NCBI GenBank assembly: GCA_963770645.1
Contig: CAVYQL010000004.1
Coordinates: forward strand, 992,001-1,056,000
DNA length: 64,000 nt
Source of the DNA: Bog-473 sp963770645
GTDB lineage: Bacteria; Actinomycetota; Acidimicrobiia; Acidimicrobiales; RAAP-2
Direction of reading: 5' to 3'
The stretch's first letter is position 1, and each line of letters starts with the position of its first letter. The position numbers were made by a program, and so were the translations under genes. Positions 51,430 to 61,343 of this stretch are shown here, one piece after another. The notes beneath the pieces are model-generated. The model was not told the origin of the DNA and ran no database searches. It was given only the letters and a program-made list of their open reading frames with translations.

Positions 51430-51575
51430 GACTCAACATTGAGAGAGCGGGCAGGTACGTCCACGACGTTCTAATCCGTGCTGTTGTTCCTGTTCAGGAG
51501 GGTTGCCTTGTCCAGCCCGTCCAGTCACTAGCACCAAATGTGGCTCCAGAGTTGGGCAATTGGATGGGCAAATTG
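51430..51575. repeat. att-like repeat, copy C (right edge of cassette)
   Basis: GAGAGAGCGGGCAGGTACGTCCAC matches GAGAGAGCGGCCAGG.GTGTCCA of copy B. CCGTGCTGTTGTTCCTGTTCAGG matches B, and GTTGGGCAATTGGATGGGCAAA matches the tail of copy A. The T-arm part is missing here. With copy B it brackets the Ubl/XRE-ImmA/PIN genes (4.5 kb). Confidence 0.6.
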
Positions 51576-52789
51576 GGCTGCCGACGCTTGGCCCTCGAGG
51601 GCCGATCCGGCGACCTTGCCGATCCGACTCGGCTTCCAGGTGGCTGCTCAATGACGGCGATCTCGTTGTGTTCGCCTTTTGGTCGTCAAGCTGGATCGGT
51701 TGTGGTGTCGGATTAAAAGCGGCTTCCGTGATGTCGCCCGGAGTTCTGTCGCGTCGCGGCGGGTCTCATCTTCGCAGGCGAGAGGTCGTGTAATCGAAGT
51801 TGGTTGAGACGAGGTCGATCGTGTTGCTACGCAGAGGGACAGAAGTGTTGGGTTGATTCGCCGCACGGTGATCAGGAATCCCAAGATCGCGATGACACGG
51901 AGCAAGGAGACGTTGCCTGGCACGATTTGCCGCGCAGCATCCCCTCCTCCCGCCGTGACAATCATCGTTGTATTCCATGGCTCCGGGTATGCCGCTCCCA
52001 CTGCTCACCATCGCTGGTCACCCAGGCTCAGCGTCCGGCGTCCGGCGTCCGGCCGATGCCATTGTCGGCCTGCCGAGAGTTCAAGAGGAAGCCCTCAAGT
52101 CCCCGCTGCGCCGGCCCGCCACCGCCCGAATGGGAGCGTGATCTCCTGCTCTTCGCAGAGGTGGGCCCTACGCCCTGTACGCACATATGGGGCCGTTGTC
52201 TCCCCGGCATGAAGCACTCGGTGAGCGACTGAGTTCAGGGTTTCTCGTTTTGCAGGTTGGCGAGAAAACGTTCGCGTCGCAACGCATTCACGGTCAAGCT
52301 GTCAGTACCTGCCTCCACGTACCCTTTTGGTCCAAAGTTTTGAGTTAGGAGCCTGTTGGATCGTCCTCAGCGCGAGCAGACGGGACCCGGCTCGCCAAGG
52401 CTGGCCGCGAGTGGCTGGCAGATCGATCCTGTGTGACAACGCCCGTTCTCACCCAAACACAGCAACGCGTCTGCGATCGGCGCGCTGCAAATATCATTCG
52501 CGTTGGCAAGGCTACGGAATGCGTATGCGACCTCCTCCGGTTGATTCGGCACTATCTCGCATGGCGTCAGAGCGTAGCCACTGTCGACTGATCAACGACA
52601 GCGTCGTGGAGCAGAGGTGCATGGTTTGGTCACTCGGGGCACCACGCGGGCCGCGGCATCAATGGGCACACAACATTTGGAGCGGCCGCTGAATTTTGCG
52701 TGACGTCCGTAGAAGTTCTGGAGGACTTCATTTAGGATCCGAAATGTTCCCACTGAAGTGGCGGGCTCCACGAATGAGGGGGTTCTGCC
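51576..52789. other. Intergenic stretch upstream of the RHS gene
   Basis: This 1.2-kb stretch has no convincing gene on either strand; available frames are Arg/Ser/Pro-rich. It contains three tandem CGTCCGG units near 52030. The promoter of the RHS gene should lie close to 52790. Confidence 0.5.
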
Positions 52790-55700
52790 ATGGCGCAGCG
52801 TCGAAGGACTCGTAGCGTCGGTCGGGTTCTCGCTGAGAGCGCCCGCCATCTGGCGCTGGTCGTGGCGTCAGAAACGCTTCTCTTCGCCTCGCTGGTTGTC
52901 GTAAGTGCCGTATCGTCGACACCCGCTAGCGCCACATCGAGCATTCCAGAAACGTTCACCTACTCGGGATCTCCCGTGCTATGGACCGTTCCGAGCGGCG
53001 TGACCTCTATAGAGGTCCTGGCCGTCGGCGCCGCCGGCGGGTCCGATTTTTTCGGTGGTACCTCTACGACTGGCGGCGACGTACCGGGCGGACTGGGAGG
53101 GGCTGAGCTGGCCACTCTCAGTGTGACCCCGGGACACACGCTCAGCATCAAGGTTGGCGGGGTTGGCGTGTCTCCGACAAACAGCTTCGGTGCCCTCGGC
53201 GGGTATAACGGAGGAGGATCGGGCGGCGAAGGGAACTTTGGTGGCGCCGGGGGAGCCGGGGGCGGCGGCGAAACGACGGTCGTCGACGAGAACACCGGAG
53301 CGACGAGCGCGGTTGCCGCGGGTGGTGGTGGAGCCGGTGGCACCGACTGTGTAGAAGAAGCATCTAGTTGCAGCGGCGTGTACCGCGATCTCGGTGGCAG
53401 TGCCGGCAGTGGCGGTGGTTCGAACGGTGGGAGCGCGGGCTCGGGCCAGGGAGCGGGTGCCGGTGGCGGTGGCGGTGGCGGTGTGACAACTGGCAGTTCG
53501 GGGTCCCCCGGAACCGCCGGAAGCTCGACCTCTGGCTGCGGCAACGGCATGGCTGGCAATGCTGGATCTGGAGGATCGGGCGGACTGCAGTGCTCCGGCG
53601 GGTCGGGAGGTGGCGGTGGTGGAGGAGGTGGCTTCTACGGAGGCGGAGGTGGTGGCGGTGGCGGCGATGCGCCGAGTACGCCAGACGCGGGCGGGGGCGG
53701 TGGGGGCGGTGGTTCGAGCTACGCCAACGCGACGTACACTACGAGTTCACAGGGTGAGAACGGCGTCGAGGCTTCGAATGGCTACCTCGAGATCGCGCAG
53801 CCGGGCACCATCGGCCTGCCGCTGGTCGGTGGCGCAATCAACGCCGCCGAGGGACAAGGCGGTGGCCCTTCGACCGAGTGCTCGTGTGTCGCAACCACAC
53901 CCGTCAAAGACCCGGTCAATGCGATGGACGGCGACTTCTATGAGTCCGCCACCGACCTGAGCGTCCCCGGGCCCGGCGTACCACTGACCTTCGAGCGCAC
54001 CTACGACGCCAACTTGGCCCAGACAAGCGGAGGGATCGGGAACGACAGCGATCTCGGACCGGGCTGGACCGACAATCTCGCCATGAATGTCGCAAGCATC
54101 CCCGGCATGGCGACGGTCACCGAGTCAGACGGCGCCGAGGTTCAGTTCACTACGTACAACGCCAACAATCCCTGGTGCTCGTCCAGCTACAACTACTGTC
54201 CGGTCGCGCCTCGCGACGTCGCCACGCTCAATCAGAACACCGGCGGCACTTGGACTTTCACCGACAACGTGAGCTCGGTCCTCACCTACACCTTCTCGTC
54301 CTCGGGCGCGCTGAGCGAGATCGCCGATGCGGCCGGGCAGTCGATCACCGCGTCGAGCGAGTCACCGGGTTCTGGATCAGGTTCATCGGCGTGCCCGTCG
54401 TCGGCGACGAGCTGTACCGTGTGGACGTCGAACGCGTCGACGCCGAACCCGACGCAGACCGAGGTCTTCACCTCGGGCGAGCTCACCGAGGTGATTGGTT
54501 TCGCCACCTCTGGCACCCCACCCAGCGCGACCTTCTGCTACTACGACGAATCGGGCTGCCCGACCACCGGGGGACTGACGGGCACCCTGGCATCGGCCAC
54601 TGACCCGGGAGGGTTCACGACCTCCTACACCTACGACGACACCAACTCCAACAGTTCGTACGATTACGACCTCTTGACCCAGGTCGACCCCGACGGTGGC
54701 ACGTTGACAAATGAGTACAACTCGGCCGGGGAGATCTCCCAGCAGAGCGACCCGAGCGGAGTGGTCTCGACGTACTCCTACAGCGAGGCATCGAACCTGC
54801 CGGCCGGCGACGCGCCCGGGGACTCGACGACGGTGACGCTGACACCGGGAAGCGGACTGCCGAGCCAGGTGACCCAATACGACTTCTCGTCGGGCGAGCT
54901 GTACTCGACCACGCTCGACCCGGGGTCCTCCGCCTCGACGTCCTATGCCGTCGACAGCCCCATCACCGGACAGCATGAAACGAGCACAGATGCCGACGGG
55001 AACACCTCGAGCACCGTCTTGCCGACGCCCTCGAGCCCGAGCGGCTACCTCAACGCCATCGACCCGGTCACGACGACCGATGCCGCGGGCAACGAGACCG
55101 CCTACGCGTATACGGGTTCGAACGAGGTGTGGTGCCAAGTCGAGCCGGCCGAGGTCGACAACGGGGTCGTGTGTCCGAGCACGCAGCTGACCACGCCGCC
55201 GGTGCCAGGAACCTCTGGACGACCCACCTTGGCCTGCGCCGCCACCTCCACCACGCCCTGCCTCGGAGCGACGATCACCTACTACGACGCGGCCGGCAAC
55301 CCGACCTTTGTCACCGATCCGCTCGGCAACACGACCGAGACCGCGTACACCCCGTCGACTGACACCCCTGCCGAGGAACCATGGTGCGTCGTCGACGCCG
55401 ACGAGTACACCGACACGGGCGTGTCGTGTCCGGGCATGCCACCAACCAGCCCTCCGACCACGGCGACGGGATATACGACGACGCTCTACAACGCCGCGGG
55501 CAACAAGACATCTGTCACGAACCAGCTCGGGGCCACCACCAGCTATGCCTACACCGACTCGGCGTTCCCCAACACGGTGACCCAGACGACCGACCCCCAA
55601 GGCGACGTGACCACCACCACGCTCGATTCGGCCGGTCAGCCCGACGCGACGACCGAGACCTACTCGGCGAATTCGTATTCGGCCAGCACGGTCACCGGAT

Positions 55701-56446
55701 ACGACTCGGCGGGGCGCGTCTATTGCACGATCGACGCGTTGGCCTACGCGCAAGGCGACACCACCTGTCCAGCCGTGACGGCGATCGGCGCCGGATCCTC
55801 GGGGTCGAACCTCCCTCAGTCCACCATCGATGTGGCATCCACCACAGGGTTCACGACCACTTTGCCGCTCGCCGTGCCAACGAATGCCGGCATTCAGTCG
55901 GTGTCCTGCACCGGGTTGACGGCGACCACCTTCACTGGGTGTAGCGGTGGGAGCGGCGCCATGTCAGGCGGCGAGACCCTCTTGCAGGCACCGTCTGCAC
56001 CGACGCTCGGATCGGACCCCTGGCCGGGCGACAGCCTCACCTTCTTCGACGGCACCGGCAACCCGATCTACGACGTCAACCCTCTCGGCGGTGTCACCCA
56101 GACCGCGTACGACGGCGCCGGCAATGTCTACTGCACCGTTAGCGCGGCCAACTACGCCGACGGCGTGACCTGCCCTGCCGCAGGTGCGTCCTGGATTTCC
56201 GGCACGACGATCACCGCCTATGACGCCAATGGTCGAGTCGACCAAGTCACCAATCCGCTGGGCGGCGTGACGACGACCAGCTACGACGCGGCAGGCAACG
56301 TGCTCGAGACGACCGTCGAGTCCAACAACGCCACGGCTGATCCCAACGTGGTCACGCAGTACTCCTACGACGCCGACAACCGCGTCACCAAGACGACGGT
56401 CGACCCGGGAGGGTCCGCCGACGTCGACCACCACACAGTCCTATGA
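52790..56446 (+). CDS. RHS-repeat protein, N-terminal part
   Basis: 1,218 residues, in frame. Residues 1-47 are a signal peptide ending TPASA. Residues about 60-350 are very Gly-rich (GGGGGGFYGGGGGGGGGD), with a beta-strand pattern seen in Gly-rich adhesive repeats. At about residue 380 the RHS-type DUF6531 starts: VNAMDGDFYESATDLSVPGP and GVPLTFERTYDANLAQTSGG. YD repeats follow, such as TSYTYDDTNSNSSYDYDLLT, TTSYAYTDSAFPNTVTQTTD and GGVTTTSYDAAGNVLETTVE. YD repeats build a large beta-cocoon that encloses the C-terminal tip. The frame ends at 56446 only because of a shift near 56425: SYDPDGNVYCSVSANAYAAG continues in the next frame. Confidence 0.85.
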   Translation: MAQRRRTRSVGRVLAESARHLALVVASETLLFASLVVVSAVSSTPASATSSIPETFTYSGSPVLWTVPSGVTSIEVLAVGAAGGSDFFGGTSTTGGDVPGGLGGAELATLSVTPGHTLSIKVGGVGVSPTNSFGALGGYNGGGSGGEGNFGGAGGAGGGGETTVVDENTGATSAVAAGGGGAGGTDCVEEASSCSGVYRDLGGSAGSGGGSNGGSAGSGQGAGAGGGGGGGVTTGSSGSPGTAGSSTSGCGNGMAGNAGSGGSGGLQCSGGSGGGGGGGGGFYGGGGGGGGGDAPSTPDAGGGGGGGGSSYANATYTTSSQGENGVEASNGYLEIAQPGTIGLPLVGGAINAAEGQGGGPSTECSCVATTPVKDPVNAMDGDFYESATDLSVPGPGVPLTFERTYDANLAQTSGGIGNDSDLGPGWTDNLAMNVASIPGMATVTESDGAEVQFTTYNANNPWCSSSYNYCPVAPRDVATLNQNTGGTWTFTDNVSSVLTYTFSSSGALSEIADAAGQSITASSESPGSGSGSSACPSSATSCTVWTSNASTPNPTQTEVFTSGELTEVIGFATSGTPPSATFCYYDESGCPTTGGLTGTLASATDPGGFTTSYTYDDTNSNSSYDYDLLTQVDPDGGTLTNEYNSAGEISQQSDPSGVVSTYSYSEASNLPAGDAPGDSTTVTLTPGSGLPSQVTQYDFSSGELYSTTLDPGSSASTSYAVDSPITGQHETSTDADGNTSSTVLPTPSSPSGYLNAIDPVTTTDAAGNETAYAYTGSNEVWCQVEPAEVDNGVVCPSTQLTTPPVPGTSGRPTLACAATSTTPCLGATITYYDAAGNPTFVTDPLGNTTETAYTPSTDTPAEEPWCVVDADEYTDTGVSCPGMPPTSPPTTATGYTTTLYNAAGNKTSVTNQLGATTSYAYTDSAFPNTVTQTTDPQGDVTTTTLDSAGQPDATTETYSANSYSASTVTGYDSAGRVYCTIDALAYAQGDTTCPAVTAIGAGSSGSNLPQSTIDVASTTGFTTTLPLAVPTNAGIQSVSCTGLTATTFTGCSGGSGAMSGGETLLQAPSAPTLGSDPWPGDSLTFFDGTGNPIYDVNPLGGVTQTAYDGAGNVYCTVSAANYADGVTCPAAGASWISGTTITAYDANGRVDQVTNPLGGVTTTSYDAAGNVLETTVESNNATADPNVVTQYSYDADNRVTKTTVDPGGSADVDHHTVL

Positions 56447-59400
56447 CCCCGACGGCAATGTCTACTGCTCGGTGTCGGCCAACGCCTATGCCGCCGGCTC
56501 GTCCACCTACCAGTGCCCACCCTGGCAGACCTCGTGGGTCACCAGCCCGCCAGTCGCCTTCGTCGCTGTACTCGTCGACGCCGACCTCGGCGCAGGCCAA
56601 CAACGTCACCACCACCTTCTACAACGCCAACGGCAACGCAGCTCCAAAGCACCAACCCCGACGTGCAGACCTCGATCAGCGCCTTCGACGCCGACGGGCG
56701 CACCTACTGCACCTCGGACCCGACCAACGTGGCGGCGTGGCTGACCGCCAATCCGTCGGGCACCTACCCCTACCTGTGCCCGACCGCCCCGCCCAGACGC
56801 CGCCCGCGCCAGGCTCGAACCCGGGCTACGTGACGACGATCTACGACGCCGCCGGGTAACACGCTGTCGTCGACGGACCAGGTCGGCGACACCACGTCGT
56901 ACACCTACGACACCGAGCGGGCAGACCCTGACCACGACCGACCCCCGGGGCGAGGTGACGACCAACTGCTACTACGACGAGAACGGCACGTGGCCAGTGC
57001 GCGCACGGCGCCCCGACGGGCGGCGGGTCCGCCGACGACCTCTACTCGACCACGACGCCGGTCACCAGCGCCGACCCATCGGGCGAGCTGACGACCTACA
57101 CCTACTATCCCGGGGGCCAGCCCGACACCACCACCACCCCGGCCGGGACGACGACCGACGTCTACGACGCCAACGGGGACCTGACGTCGACCACCTACTC
57201 GGGCACGGCGAGCGGGTACGCCACCCCGGCCAACGTCGTCGTACACCTACAACGTCGACGGCACCCGCCACACCATGACCGACGCCAGCGGGACCACCAC
57301 CTATGGCTACGACGCCAACGGCGACGTCACCTCCCAGGCGCTGGTGGCCGGGAGCGGCACCGGTCTCTCCAACGCCACCACCTCGCTACGAGCTACTTCA
57401 CGACGGGCGTGCTCGGCATCGGTCACCTACCCCTCCTACAGCGGGCACGCCACCCCGACGGTCACCTACACCTACGACGCCACCGGCGCCATGGCGTCTG
57501 AGACCGACTGGCTGGGCAACGAGGTCACCTTCGCCCACGACGCCGACGGCAACACCACGGCCCAGGACAACGACGTGTCAGCACGTCGAACCCGAGCGGG
57601 ACGAGCTCGACGACCTTCTCCTACGACGCTGCCGACGAGAACACCCAGCGGCCACCTCGACTCTAACCAGACCTGTGGTGGCAGCGAGACGCTCACCCAG
57701 TCCTTCTCGGGACCGGCGGGTCGCGCAACCCCGACGGCCAGCTCACCCAGTACTCAGACGTCCTACAGCGGCCACCTGCTCGGGCCAGAGCGCCACGCAG
57801 CGCGACTACAGCTACGACGCCGCCGGCCGCGTCGTCTACCAGGGCTCGTCCGCCCAGGGCTCCAACGCGAACAACATCGCCTACGACGCCTCCGGCGACC
57901 CGACCACCATCTCGAGCCACGACAGCAGCGGCGGCAACTTCGACACCTACACCCAGACCTTCGACGACGCCGGTGAGGTCACCGCCCAGACCCCGGTCGT
58001 CGGGATCCGGAGGGTCGTCGTCGACCTACACCTACGACACGCTTGGGCGACCAGACCAAGGCGACGACCGGCGCGGGATGGACCACCACCTACGGCTTCA
58101 ACCAGGCCGGCCAGATGGTCGAGCGTCACCACCCCGACGAGCACTGCCAGCTACCTCTACACCGGCGACGGGCTCGAGGCCGCCGCGACGCACCGTCGGG
58201 CAACGTCACCGTGGGGACCGCCCACCGATATCGACTCGACCCGATCGATCAGCGACGTGACCTGCACCAGCACGACCTTCTGCGTGGCCGTGGACACCTC
58301 GGGCTATGCCACGCACCTACAACGGCACGAGCTGGTCGACGCCCACCGACGTCGACTCGACCCGAGACCTGAGCGCCGTGTCGTGTGTCAGCTCGAGCTT
58401 CTGCGTGGCCGTCGACACCTCGGGCTATGCCACCACCTACAACGGCACGAGGTGGTCGACGCCCTCCGACATCGACTCGACCCGTTCGCGTCAACGCGGT
58501 GACCTGCACCAGCGCCAGCTTCTGCGTCGCGGTCGGCTGCTTCGGGCTACGCCACCACCTACAACGGAACCAGCTGGTCGACGCCCACCGACGTCGACTC
58601 GACGAGGGCCCTCGAGGCAGTGTCCTGCACCAGCTCGACATTCTGCGTGGCGGTCGACAACATCGGGCTACGCGACCACGTACAACGGCACCAGCTGGAC
58701 GACGCCCTCTGACATCGACTCGACACGCGCGATCAAGAACCGTTGCCTGCACCAGCTCGACCTTCTGTGTCGCGGTGGACGCCTCGGGCTATGCCACCAC
58801 CTACAACGGCACCAGCTGGTCGACGCCGACCGACATCGACTCGACCCGGACCATCAAGGCGGTGGCGTGCCCAGCTCGAGCTTGTGCGTGGCGGTCGACA
58901 CCTCGGGCTACGCCACGACTTACAACGGCACGACCTGGTCGACGCCCACCGACATCGACGGGTCCAACGCCCTCGAAGCGCTCAGTCTGTGCCTCGCGCC
59001 TCGTCCTGCGAGGCCAGCGACAACGCCGGCAACGTCGTCACCTACAACGGCAGCTCGTGGTCGAGCGCCGCCGATATCGACTGGCACTCGCAGCATCGAC
59101 GCCATCTCGTGTCCGACCGACAGCTTCTGCGTGGCCGCGGACGAGTCCGGGTACGCGTTGACGTACGCCTTGCGACTGCTCGTCTGGAGCCCACCGACCG
59201 ATATCGACTCCACCCGGGCGATCAGCGACGTGACCTGCACCGGCCCGACCTTCTGCGTGGCCGTGGGTGCCTCGGGCTATGCCACCACCTACAACGGCAC
59301 CAGCTGGTCGACCCCCGCCGACGTCGACTCGACCCGGGACCTCGACGCCGTGTCGTGTGCGAGCTCGAGCTTCTGCGTGGCCGTCGACACCTCGGGCTAT

Positions 59401-59982
59401 GCCACCACCTATAACGGCACGAGCTGGTCGACGCCTGTCCGACATCGATTCCACCCGTTCCATCAATGCGGTGACCTGCACGAGCTCGACCTTCTGCGTG
59501 GCCGTTGGTGCGTCGGGCTACGACACCACCTACAACGGCACGAGGTGGTCGACGCCCACTGACATCGACTCGACGAGGGCCGCTCAGGGCGCGTCACCTG
59601 CACCAGCTCGAGCTTCTGCGTGGCTGTCGGACGACCTCGGGCTACGCAACGATCTACACCGGCACGACTGGGCGACGCCCTACCGACATCGATTCCACCC
59701 GCACCATCAACGGCGCTGAGCTGCACGAGCTCGAGCTTCTGCGTGGCCGCGGACACCTCGGGTTATGCCACCACGCTACAACGGCACGAGCTGGTCGACG
59801 CCCACCGACGTCGACTCGACGAGGACTATCAAGGCGGTGGCCTGCCCCAGTTCGAGCCTGTGTGTGGCGGTCGACACCTCGGGCTATGCCCCCACCTATA
59901 ACGGCACGAGCTGGTCGACGCCCTCTGACATCGACGGGTCCAACGCCCTCGAAGCGCTCAGCTGTGCCAACGTCGTCGTCCT
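56447..59982 (+). other. Frameshifted central part of the RHS gene
   Basis: Every frame here carries short pieces of real sequence: NVTTTFYNANGN, NTLSSTDQVGDTTSYTYDTE, ELTTYTYYPGGQPDTTTTPA, TYTYDATGAMASETDWLGNE, NIAYDASGDPTTISSHDSSG. Joined together they continue the YD repeats up to about 58.2 kb, then the 120-bp array. Examples of single-base gains are GCCGGGTAAC at 56851 (expected GGC/GGT-AAC) and GAGCGGGCAG at 56915 (expected CGG-CAG). No independent gene is present. Confidence 0.75.
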
Positions 59983-60140
59983 GTGAGGCGAGCGACGACG
60001 CCGGCAACGTGCTCACCTACAACGGCACGTCGTGGTCGGACCCCCAGAACGTCGACTCGACCGCGGAGCATCAACACCATCTCGTGTCCGACCAGCAGCT
60101 TCTGCGTGGCGGCGGACGAGTCCGGTTATGCCGCTCTCTA
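58205..60140 (+). repeat. Array of about 16 units of 120 bp (40 codons) inside the RHS gene
   Basis: The unit reads about YATTYNGTSWSTPTDIDSTR then AISAVSCTSSSFCVAVDTSG. The motif TTCTGCGTGGC marks units at 58278, 58399, 58520, 58641, 58763, then 59251, 59371, 59492, 59614 and 59737, with variants between and after. The expected spacing is 120, but it is 119-123 in most units, so nearly each unit holds a one- to three-base indel. Two units have CEASDNAGNVVTYNGSSW instead. The module resembles one-blade propeller repeats like those in the protein at 41372-43453. Confidence 0.85.
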
Positions 60141-61122
60141 CCAGGCCGCCCCGACGAGCACCGCTCAGCTCAGCTGGAACACCAACGGCTCGTTGCCCCT
60201 CGTGCTCTCCGACGGCACCAACGACTACATCTACGGGCCGAGTACATCTCCAGTCGAACAAATCTCGCTCGCTTCGTCGGCGCCGACCTACCTGACCTAC
60301 ACGGCGTCCGACGGCACGTGGCTCAGTACGAACGAGGCAGGGGATGAGACGGGGTTTTGGGGCTACGACGCCTTCGGCAACCTGGCCTTCGGAAATCCGA
60401 CCAGCCCCTTCGGCTACAGTGGCCAATACACGGACACGACGACATCGTTGGTCAACGATGAGGCCAGATGGTATGAGCCCCAGACGGGTGAGTTCACAAG
60501 CAGGGACCCCGACTTCGCGTCAACTGATACGGCCTATACGTACGCCGGAGACGACCCGGTCAATGCGAGTGATCCGACGGGCGACATCACTTGCGGCAGC
60601 ATCATTCCAGTTGGCTGCGGTGTAGTAACAGATGTCCAGAACGGGGTTAGCGGAGCAGCTCAAGCAGTGGGGTCCTTCGTCTACCGCTACTCGGGCGACA
60701 TTGCGACGGTGTCCTCGATACTCGCAGCTGTGACCATCGAGGTTCCAGGTGTGGGAGAGGTATTTGGAGCCGTCGCCGTCGCAGCAGGTGCACTGAGCAC
60801 GGAACGCGACATCGTCGTTGAACACAACCTTGCCGCTGCGGTCCTGGACGCTGCTGGAACGATTGCGGGAGGTGGCTCCTTGGGTGCGGAAGGCTTGGGG
60901 TCCCTCCTGGACCAGGCGTCTCACGATGCGACGACGCTCGGGCCTGTGGCCGATTGGCTTTCGCAGGACGCTGCGTCCAAGTACACGTTAAGCCGGTTCT
61001 TGAGCCGATACGGAGCCGCGATTGCCGCAGGATCCTTTAGCTTGAATCAACTGCTACAGCTCATTTCGAAATCGAACGGTACTGCTGGGGCATCCACAGT
61101 GGCGAACAACTGTGGGTACTGA
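59983..61122 (+). CDS. RHS-repeat protein, C-terminal part (RHS core and variable tip)
   Basis: True coding in this frame starts about 60064 (SINTISCPTSSFCVAADESG). The RHS core follows: GYDAFGNLAFGNPTSPFGYS, GQYTDTTTSLVNDEARWYEP and FTSRDPDFASTDTAYTYAGD, then DPVNASDPTG. Past this, about 180 residues form a tip with hydrophobic Ala/Val-rich helices (SSILAAVTIEVPGVGEVFGA, VAAAGALS-type) and a Cys-containing end (STVANNCGY). In polymorphic toxin systems the tip is the effector. I recognise no nuclease, deaminase or ADP-ribosylation motif; a membrane-active tip is possible. Confidence 0.8.
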   Translation: MRRATTPATCSPTTARRGRTPRTSTRPRSINTISCPTSSFCVAADESGYAALYQAAPTSTAQLSWNTNGSLPLVLSDGTNDYIYGPSTSPVEQISLASSAPTYLTYTASDGTWLSTNEAGDETGFWGYDAFGNLAFGNPTSPFGYSGQYTDTTTSLVNDEARWYEPQTGEFTSRDPDFASTDTAYTYAGDDPVNASDPTGDITCGSIIPVGCGVVTDVQNGVSGAAQAVGSFVYRYSGDIATVSSILAAVTIEVPGVGEVFGAVAVAAGALSTERDIVVEHNLAAAVLDAAGTIAGGGSLGAEGLGSLLDQASHDATTLGPVADWLSQDAASKYTLSRFLSRYGAAIAAGSFSLNQLLQLISKSNGTAGASTVANNCGY

Positions 61123-61241
61123 CTATTCGCTGAGCAGCTCGCGTGACCGTTCCTTTGGCGCGTACGTACGGGCTACCGTCGGAGGCAAGGGAGCATCGAT
61201 TCGGTTCTTGAGCGCGGCGCTCTTCGAGTGCTGCCTTGATC

Positions 61242-61343
61242 GTGAGCCAAGGTGTGCTGGGAATCGAGATCGTTATTGGAGCGCTCGTTGGCGGTGTGGC
61301 GCTCGCATATCCGCTTTGGCGGCGATGGGGTCGCTCGACGTAA
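61242..61343 (+). CDS. Possible 33-residue membrane peptide downstream of RHS tip
   Basis: GTG 61242 opens SQGVLGIEIVIGALVGGVAL, a plausible membrane helix, then AYPLWRRWGRST and stop. Its position just after an RHS tip is where immunity genes lie, but it is very short and may be the tail of a frameshifted longer gene. No strong ribosome site is visible. Confidence 0.25.
   Translation: MSQGVLGIEIVIGALVGGVALAYPLWRRWGRST

Larger units (their letters stand above)
52790..61122 (+). pseudogene. Giant RHS/YD-repeat surface protein gene (whole locus, multiple frameshifts)
   Basis: Read across frames, the locus encodes one protein of about 2,770 residues. Its order is: signal peptide; Gly-rich adhesive domain; DUF6531; YD repeats; about 16 propeller-like repeats; RHS core; variable C-terminal tip. 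The first 1,218 codons are open. Between 56.4 and 60.06 kb the coding signal jumps frame every 50-150 bp, mostly by one base at short G or C runs. The last 350 codons are open again. Either the gene is decayed in the middle or the sequence is poorly corrected there. The intact ends and conserved repeats favour sequence error. Confidence 0.75.

Noticed and set aside
54383..55753. 456-codon minus-strand frame opposite the RHS gene
   Set aside because: Arg/Gly/Val-rich antisense of YD repeats; the plus strand is clearly coding.
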